From: Microbacteriaceae bacterium
GTDB taxonomy: Bacteria; Actinomycetota; Actinomycetes; Actinomycetales; Microbacteriaceae
Assembly (NCBI GenBank): GCA_947453285.1
Contig: CANGGA010000005.1
Location: 1-17,637, forward strand
DNA: 17,637 nucleotides
Direction of reading: 5' to 3'
Positions within the stretch are counted from its first letter, which is position 1; each line of letters opens with the position of its first letter. The notes under the pieces were generated by a model. The model was not told the origin of the DNA. It ran no database searches and saw nothing but the letters and a program-made list of their open reading frames with translations. Shown one piece after another: positions 13,214 to 17,637 of this stretch. The position numbers and the translations under genes are program-made.

Positions 13214-14476
13214 GTGATTGACCCAAACCTGCTCAGAGAAAACCCAGATGCCATCAAGGCATCTCAGCGCGCTCGCGGCAACGACGAATCAATCGTCGAC
13301 GATGCAGCCAAGGCAGATGCCACCTGGCGCAAGAGTTTGCAAGAGTATGAATCACTTCGCGCCGAGCAGAACGCCGCCGCCAAATTGGTGGGTGCTGCCT
13401 CTAAAGAAGACCGCCCAGCGCTCATTGCAGCGGGCCAGGTATTGGCAGACAAGGTAAAGGCAGCGCTCGAGATTGCCAACGCGGCCGAAGCGCACTTAAA
13501 CGAAATCATTTGGAAGATCGAAAACGTTGTCATCACCGAGGTGCCAAGCGGTGGCGAAGAGAACTTCAAGGTCATTAAAGAAGTAGGAACTCACGCGAAG
13601 TTCGACTTCGAGGCCCAAGACCACGTTGCCTTAGGTGAGTCGCTCGACATCATCGACATCGAACGCGGTGTAAAAGTTTCTGGTTCACGCTTCTACTTCT
13701 TGAAGGGTTGGGGTGCGCGCCTCGAACTCGCACTCATGAACATGGCGCTCGACCTCGCCACCAAGCACGACTTCACCGCGCTAATCACGCCAACCCTGGT
13801 TCGCCCAGAAGTGATGGCCGGCACCGGTTTCTTGGGTGAACACTCAGACGAGATCTATTACCTACCTGCAGATGACCTTTATCTAACCGGCACCAGTGAA
13901 GTCGCGCTCGCGGGATACCACCGCGACGAAATCATCGACTTGACCAATGGCCCACTTCGCTATGCCGGCTGGTCGACTTGCTATCGCCGCGAAGCTGGTT
14001 CGGCCGGGCGAGACACGCGTGGCATTCTGCGCGTGCACCAGTTCAACAAGCTAGAGATGTTCAGCTACGTGAAGCCAGAAGATGCAGAGCAAGAGCACCT
14101 AAAGCTGCTTGCGCTCGAAGAGGCAATGCTTCAGGCGTGCGAACTTTCATATCGCGTTATCGACACAGCAGCCGGCGACCTTGGTTCGAGCGCAGCCCGC
14201 AAGTATGACTCTGAAGCTTGGGTGCCATCGCAGAACCAATACCGCGAACTCACCTCGAGCTCGAACTGCACAACCTTTCAGGCACGCCGCCTAAACGTGC
14301 GTTACCGCAACGAAGACGGCAAGACCGCAACCGCAGCAACCTTGAACGGAACCCTTGCCACCACTCGTTGGTTGGTTGCGATTCTCGAAACTCACCAGCA
14401 GGCAGACGGCTCGGTTCGCATTCCTGCCGCCCTTCGCCCATACCTCGGTGGCGCAGAGGTAATTTCGCCTAAATGA
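13214..14476 (+). CDS. serS: Serine--tRNA ligase
   Basis: A 420-residue class II aminoacyl-tRNA synthetase charging tRNA-Ser with serine. Residues 1 to about 110 form the antiparallel coiled-coil arm that grips the long variable arm of tRNA-Ser, beginning MIDPNLLRENPDAIKAS, the standard N-terminus. In the catalytic core TGTSEV at 225-230 recognises serine. RREAGSAGRDTRG at 258-270 is motif 2, followed by GILRVHQFNKLEMF, and LNGTLATTRWLVAILE at 377-392 is motif 3. Length is normal. The start is a GTG six bases after a -10-like TAGGCT, suggesting a leaderless mRNA. The last codon overlaps the next gene (ATGA), so the HAD hydrolase is translationally coupled. A tRNA-Ser gene lies about 860 bases downstream. 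Confidence 0.98.
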   Translation: MIDPNLLRENPDAIKASQRARGNDESIVDDAAKADATWRKSLQEYESLRAEQNAAAKLVGAASKEDRPALIAAGQVLADKVKAALEIANAAEAHLNEIIWKIENVVITEVPSGGEENFKVIKEVGTHAKFDFEAQDHVALGESLDIIDIERGVKVSGSRFYFLKGWGARLELALMNMALDLATKHDFTALITPTLVRPEVMAGTGFLGEHSDEIYYLPADDLYLTGTSEVALAGYHRDEIIDLTNGPLRYAGWSTCYRREAGSAGRDTRGILRVHQFNKLEMFSYVKPEDAEQEHLKLLALEEAMLQACELSYRVIDTAAGDLGSSAARKYDSEAWVPSQNQYRELTSSSNCTTFQARRLNVRYRNEDGKTATAATLNGTLATTRWLVAILETHQQADGSVRIPAALRPYLGGAEVISPK

Positions 14477-15321
14477 CAATTGCAACCGGTGACGACCGCT
14501 GGCTGATCGCGCTAGACATCGACGGCACTCTTGTGCACGATGACGGTTTTCTTTCGCCGAGAGTCGTTGCCGAAGTCGAACGCGTGCGCGCACTCGGGCA
14601 CGAAGTAATTGTTGCAACCGGTCGCAGTGCGGCGAACGCCATCCCAGTTATTAAAGACGTTGGCATTCAACACGGATTCGCCGTGTGCTCGAACGGTGCC
14701 GTAACCATCAAGTTGCACGAAGACGAACCACGCGGTTACATTCCTCACGAGGTCATCACTTTTCAACCGCGCGAAGTTCTCACCAAGTTGATCGAGAAAC
14801 TTCCGAACGCGCACTTCGCAGTTGAAAACGTTGACGGCAGTTATAACTTTCACCGACCGTTTCCGAGTTATGCGCTTGGCTCAGAGAACTACGAGACGCC
14901 GCTAGAAGATCTCATGGATGAACCGGTGTCGCGCGTAGTTGTTCTTTCGCCAGAACACGGCGCCGAAGAATTCGTTGGCGTGATTGCCGAAATTGGATTG
15001 CACTCGGTTAGCTATGCAATCGGCTACACGGCCTGGCTAGACATTTCACCTCAGGGCATTAGCAAGGCGTCTGCGCTCGAAAAGCGGCGTCAAGAACTGG
15101 GCATCTTGCCATCTCAGGTGATCGCAGTCGGCGATGGTCGCAACGACATCAACATGTTTGAGTGGGCTCGTGCCAATGGTGGCTTCGGCTTCGCTATGGG
15201 TCAGGGCCCTGATGAAGTAAAGCTCGCGGCTTCGGCCGTGGTTGCCTCGGTCGAAGACGACGGGGTAGCCGAAGTGCTCGCCGGCTTCGAAGGCATTTTG
15301 TTTTCGCGCTCTGTCAGTTAG
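14473..15321 (+). CDS. Cof-type HAD-IIB family phosphatase
   Basis: A 282-residue haloacid-dehalogenase-type hydrolase. Motif I is DIDGTLV at 15-21, with nucleophile Asp15 and acid/base Asp17. Motif II is ATGRS around 48-52, Lys198 in GISKASALE is motif III, and GDGRNDINMFEWA at 220-232 is motif IV, with Asp221 and Asp225 for magnesium. The cap domain (about 85-185) sits between motifs II and III, as in subfamily IIB. These enzymes dephosphorylate sugar phosphates, nucleotides or cofactors such as FMN and PLP; the substrate here is unknown. Its ATG overlaps the serS stop by 4 bases, so it is translationally coupled to serS. Its own stop codon forms part of the putative tRNA promoter. Confidence 0.93.
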   Translation: MTIATGDDRWLIALDIDGTLVHDDGFLSPRVVAEVERVRALGHEVIVATGRSAANAIPVIKDVGIQHGFAVCSNGAVTIKLHEDEPRGYIPHEVITFQPREVLTKLIEKLPNAHFAVENVDGSYNFHRPFPSYALGSENYETPLEDLMDEPVSRVVVLSPEHGAEEFVGVIAEIGLHSVSYAIGYTAWLDISPQGISKASALEKRRQELGILPSQVIAVGDGRNDINMFEWARANGGFGFAMGQGPDEVKLAASAVVASVEDDGVAEVLAGFEGILFSRSVS

Positions 15322-15324
15322 AAT
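15319..15324 (+). promoter_or_regulatory. Putative -10 element of the tRNA-Ser gene
   Basis: TAGAAT begins at the TAG stop of the HAD gene and lies eight bases before the mature tRNA 5' end. Upstream, TTGTTT at 15298-15303 is a weak -35 candidate with a short spacer of 15. If correct, the promoter is embedded in the end of the HAD coding sequence. Confidence 0.4.
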
Positions 15325-15332
15325 TAAGGCAC

Positions 15333-15421
15333 GGAAGCGTGCCGGAGCGGCCGAACGGAACAGTCTTGAAAACTGTCGTAGTTAATAGCTACCGTGGGTT
15401 CAAATCCCACCGCTTCCTCCA
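15333..15421 (+). tRNA. tRNA-Ser (anticodon UGA)
   Basis: A class II tRNA cloverleaf. The acceptor stem is GGAAGCG (15333-15339) with CGCTTCC (15411-15417), the discriminator is T15418, and an encoded CCA follows at 15419-15421. The anticodon stem ACAGT/ACTGT encloses the seven-base loop CTTGAAA, with anticodon TGA at 15367-15369 reading UCA and probably other UCN codons. The long variable arm GTAG/CTAC, expected for serine tRNA, precedes a T arm GTGGG-TTCAAAT-CCCAC. The tRNA-Ser sits in the same cluster as its synthetase. Confidence 0.97.
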
Positions 15422-15423
15422 GC

Positions 15424-15474
15424 AAAACCACCTCAGCTGTCGAAATAAAGCGGCATCTGGGGTGGTTTTCTTTT
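15424..15474 (+). terminator. Rho-independent terminator of the tRNA-Ser gene
   Basis: AAAACCACCTCAG (15424-15436) pairs with CTGGGGTGGTTTT (15457-15469), a 13-pair stem with one T-G wobble and a 20-base loop, followed by CTTTT. It starts three bases after the encoded CCA. Confidence 0.9.
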
Positions 15475-15502
15475 ATCCCTGCCAATCAACGAAAGCCTCG
15501 AA

Positions 15503-16912
15503 ATGACCAACGCATCGACCACCGCATACAAATACCGCTGGCTTGTTCTAACCGTGGTCTTGATCGCAGAGATGATGGACCTCCTCGATTCGACCATCGT
15601 CAACGTGGCCGGCCCTGCCCTTGCCGCCGAGCTATCGGCATCGAGCACCGACCTTCAGTGGGTTATCGGCGGCTATGCCCTGGCCTTGGGTTCTGGTCTA
15701 ATTTTGGGTGGTCGACTAGGTGACCGTTTCGGTCGTCGCAACATGTTCATTTTCGGCTTGATTGGCTTCACGCTGGCGTCACTTGCCTGTGCGCTTGCGC
15801 CAACTGTCTTTGCACTGATCGTGCTTCGATTCATTCAGGGATTCTTGGGAGCGATGCTGCTTCCTCAAGGATTCGGTCTGATTCGCGAATCATTTCCGCC
15901 ACAAGAATTCGGCAAGGCGTTTGCGGCTTACGGTCCGGCATTCGGTCTTGGTGGAATTCTCGGCCCGGTAATCGGCGGATTTCTAATTCAGGCAGACTTG
16001 GCCGGGTTGGGATGGCGAGCTGTTTTCTTGGTCAACCTTCCAATTGGAATTGCGGCAGTGCTGCTCTCTCTGAAGTACTTGCCAAAGTCAGCGGCAGACA
16101 AATCGGTAAAGATCGATTTGATCGGCGCAATTCTTGTAATTCTCGCTTCGGGCCTCCTCGTTTATCCGTTGATTAAGGGTCAAGACGCTGGCTGGCCGCT
16201 GTGGACATATCTAATGCTTGTCGGCTCTGTTTTGGTTTTTGTAATTTTCGCAATGATGGAAAAGTCGACGAAGAAGCGTGGCGGTTCACCACTGATTGAT
16301 TCTGCAATTTTCAAAAAACGTGCATACACGTTTGGCCTCTCTGGGCTCGCACTTTATTTTGCTGGCTTCACCGGCATCTATTTGATTCTCACTTTGTTCT
16401 TGCAGTTTGGTGAAAAATTCACATCGGCAGAAGCGGGTCTCGGCAATATTCCAATCGCACTCGGCTCGGCAATCGGTGGAACCATCAGCGGTGCATTCTT
16501 AGCTGACAAAATCGGCGGACGATTCACTCTGCAGATTGGCGCATTCGTTCAACTCGTTGGTGTTGGCCTAATGTGGTTCGCTGTTCCTTCGCTCGATAAC
16601 TTCAGCATTTGGCAGATGGTGCCTGCGCTAGTCGTCTCAGGAATTGGAACCGGATTAATTGCCGCGCCGATTTTCGACACAATCTTGACGACCGTTGAGC
16701 CAAACCAGAGCGGTTCGGCAAGCGGCGTTCTTTCTGCCGTTCAGTCGGTCTCATCTTCGGTGGGTGTCGCTATCTTCGGAACGGTCTTCTTCAAATTCGC
16801 ACTTGTCGGTCAGGCAGACGCGGGCTTCAGAAATGCTTTGCTCGTGCAGCTCGTGATCTTGGTGCTATTTGCCGCGGTATCGACGGTTCTGCCTAAGCGC
16901 TCACAGCACTAA
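15503..16912 (+). CDS. DHA2-family drug exporter (MFS, second copy)
   Basis: A 469-residue major facilitator transporter with about 14 hydrophobic segments. The first segment has DLLDSTIVNVAGPAL at 26-40, the DHA2 D1-type signature. Motif A GGRLGDRFGRRNMF is at 69-82. Motif C appears as GPAFGLGGILGPVIGG at 144-159, and WRAVFLVNLPIG follows at 171-182. It is shorter than the exporter at 6249-7943 because it lacks the long loop before the last segment, and sequence differences show they are not recent duplicates. Proton-driven export of a lipophilic or toxic compound is likely, substrate unknown. The ATG has GAAAG seven bases before it. Only 28 bases separate it from the tRNA terminator, so its promoter must lie within the terminator or expression depends on read-through. 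Confidence 0.9.
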   Translation: MTNASTTAYKYRWLVLTVVLIAEMMDLLDSTIVNVAGPALAAELSASSTDLQWVIGGYALALGSGLILGGRLGDRFGRRNMFIFGLIGFTLASLACALAPTVFALIVLRFIQGFLGAMLLPQGFGLIRESFPPQEFGKAFAAYGPAFGLGGILGPVIGGFLIQADLAGLGWRAVFLVNLPIGIAAVLLSLKYLPKSAADKSVKIDLIGAILVILASGLLVYPLIKGQDAGWPLWTYLMLVGSVLVFVIFAMMEKSTKKRGGSPLIDSAIFKKRAYTFGLSGLALYFAGFTGIYLILTLFLQFGEKFTSAEAGLGNIPIALGSAIGGTISGAFLADKIGGRFTLQIGAFVQLVGVGLMWFAVPSLDNFSIWQMVPALVVSGIGTGLIAAPIFDTILTTVEPNQSGSASGVLSAVQSVSSSVGVAIFGTVFFKFALVGQADAGFRNALLVQLVILVLFAAVSTVLPKRSQH

Positions 16913-16966
16913 CGGCTGAAACCTGAGAAGTTGCTCCACGCCTAGCCACTGGTGAGGGTTTCGACT

Positions 16967-16972
16967 TAAACT
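16967..16972 (+). promoter_or_regulatory. Possible -10 element of the LCP gene
   Basis: TAAACT matches TANNCT and would start transcription near 16979, leaving a leader of about 24 bases that contains the ribosome-binding site. No good -35 is visible. The 90-base gap after the exporter stop contains no clear terminator. Confidence 0.3.
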
Positions 16973-17002
16973 GGTCTTTCACCCCTCAAAAGAGAGCACC
17001 CG

Positions 17003-17637
17003 ATGCCCCTATTTAAGAAGCGCCAGCCGCGAGCACTCGCTCGTCACGGTCGCCTCAAGGTGCAGTCTCGGGCCTCTGCTTTCGGTGGCATCTTGGTTAA
17101 AGGTCTTGCACTTGTCGTGGGCGCAAGCATCGCGCTTGCCGGCGTTGCCGTTTTTGAACTGAGCAACCAGATCAAGGCGAACGGCCTAACCCTGCCAAAC
17201 TCAAAACCAATCACTGCGGCCGACCTAAAAGGTCCGATCAACATTTTGTTAGTTGGCAGCGACACTCGAAAGGGTCAGGGCAAAGGTTACGGAAACGAAA
17301 CCTCAACCCTCGCAGACGTGATGATTCTCTTGCACGTTAGCGAAGACAGAAAGAGCGCAATTGCAGTTAGCTTTCCGCGCGACTTGATGGTTCCGTGGCC
17401 AGCATGCCCGAGCACATCCGGTGGGCCTGGTTATTTGCCTCAGGCACTAGGCCAGCTGAACGCCACAATCGCAAACGGCGGCCCAGGCTGCACGCTTCTC
17501 ACCATCGAACAACTAACCGGATTGAAGATTCCATATCTTGGTCTAATTCAATTCAACGGTGTGATTGAAATGTCGAACGCAATTGGTGGAGTCGACGTTT
17601 GTGTTGCCAAAGAAATCAATGACCCATACACGCAGAC
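17003..17637 (+). CDS. LytR-CpsA-Psr (LCP) family cell-wall glycopolymer ligase (partial)
   Basis: The first 211 codons are present and the 3' end lies outside the window. A basic cytoplasmic tail of about 25 residues (MPLFKKRQPRALARHGRLK) is followed by one membrane segment at about 28-52 and an extracellular domain. LCP signatures are INILLVGSDTR at 79-89, LADVMILLHV at 103-112, SFPRDLMVPWP at 123-133 and LGQLNATIANGGPGCTLLT at 149-167, then LTGLKIPYLGLIQFNG, which is the usual continuation. The Arg89, Asp105, Arg126 and Asp127 positions correspond to conserved phosphate- and metal-binding residues. LCP enzymes transfer teichoic-acid-like or other glycopolymers from a lipid carrier onto peptidoglycan. 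AAAGAGAG at 16989-16996 is a good ribosome-binding site six bases before the ATG. Confidence 0.93.
   Translation, partial: MPLFKKRQPRALARHGRLKVQSRASAFGGILVKGLALVVGASIALAGVAVFELSNQIKANGLTLPNSKPITAADLKGPINILLVGSDTRKGQGKGYGNETSTLADVMILLHVSEDRKSAIAVSFPRDLMVPWPACPSTSGGPGYLPQALGQLNATIANGGPGCTLLTIEQLTGLKIPYLGLIQFNGVIEMSNAIGGVDVCVAKEINDPYTQ

Overview
The window looks like a chromosomal segment from a high-GC Gram-positive bacterium with a small, compact genome, probably family Microbacteriaceae, and perhaps one of the freshwater Luna-type lineages such as Rhodoluna or Aquiluna. That placement is inference. It rests on base composition near 50%, the many GTG starts, the actinobacterial character of the proteins, gene starts that look leaderless, and very tight packing: three of the four convergent gene pairs overlap at their 3' ends, and no gap without a gene exceeds about 190 bases. 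I see no insertion sequence, phage gene, integrase, CRISPR array or toxin-antitoxin pair.

Layout. Positions 1-1487 (minus) hold the start of a small membrane or exported protein, preceded by a flavocytochrome-type ferric reductase/ferredoxin reductase with a 4-base overlap. Positions 1574-2437 (plus) encode a monoacylglycerol-lipase-like alpha/beta hydrolase, which meets a small GNAT-fold protein (2434-2763, minus) tail to tail. A solitary beta-class DNA methyltransferase (2782-3621, plus) starts back to back with the GNAT gene. It overlaps by 50 bases the 3' end of a thiamine-uptake operon on the minus strand: thiP (3572-5113) and thiB (5077-6060), preceded by a clear TPP riboswitch (about 6098-6192). 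No thiQ ATPase gene accompanies them. A DHA2-type drug exporter (6249-7943, minus) ends in a terminator just before the riboswitch.

The second half is mostly housekeeping: a secreted VanY-type DD-carboxypeptidase (8001-8831), phosphoglucomutase (8866-10488, minus), prephenate dehydratase pheA (10518-11471), a diacylglycerol-kinase-family lipid kinase (11455-12420, minus), an orphan LuxR-type response regulator (12520-13164), serS (13214-14476) translationally coupled to a Cof-type HAD hydrolase (14473-15321), tRNA-Ser(UGA) with its terminator, a second DHA2 exporter (15503-16912), and the start of a LytR-CpsA-Psr cell-wall ligase (17003 to the window end).

The parts that work together are: riboswitch, ThiB and ThiP in thiamine uptake; serS close to a tRNA-Ser; and the ferric reductase with its overlapping partner. 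Two observations stand out. First, a motif TANNCT recurs 6-7 bases before the start codon of six genes, implying leaderless transcripts. Second, the base pairings around the TPP riboswitch suggest a specific ribosome-binding-site switch. I did not find a clearly undescribed biological system here.
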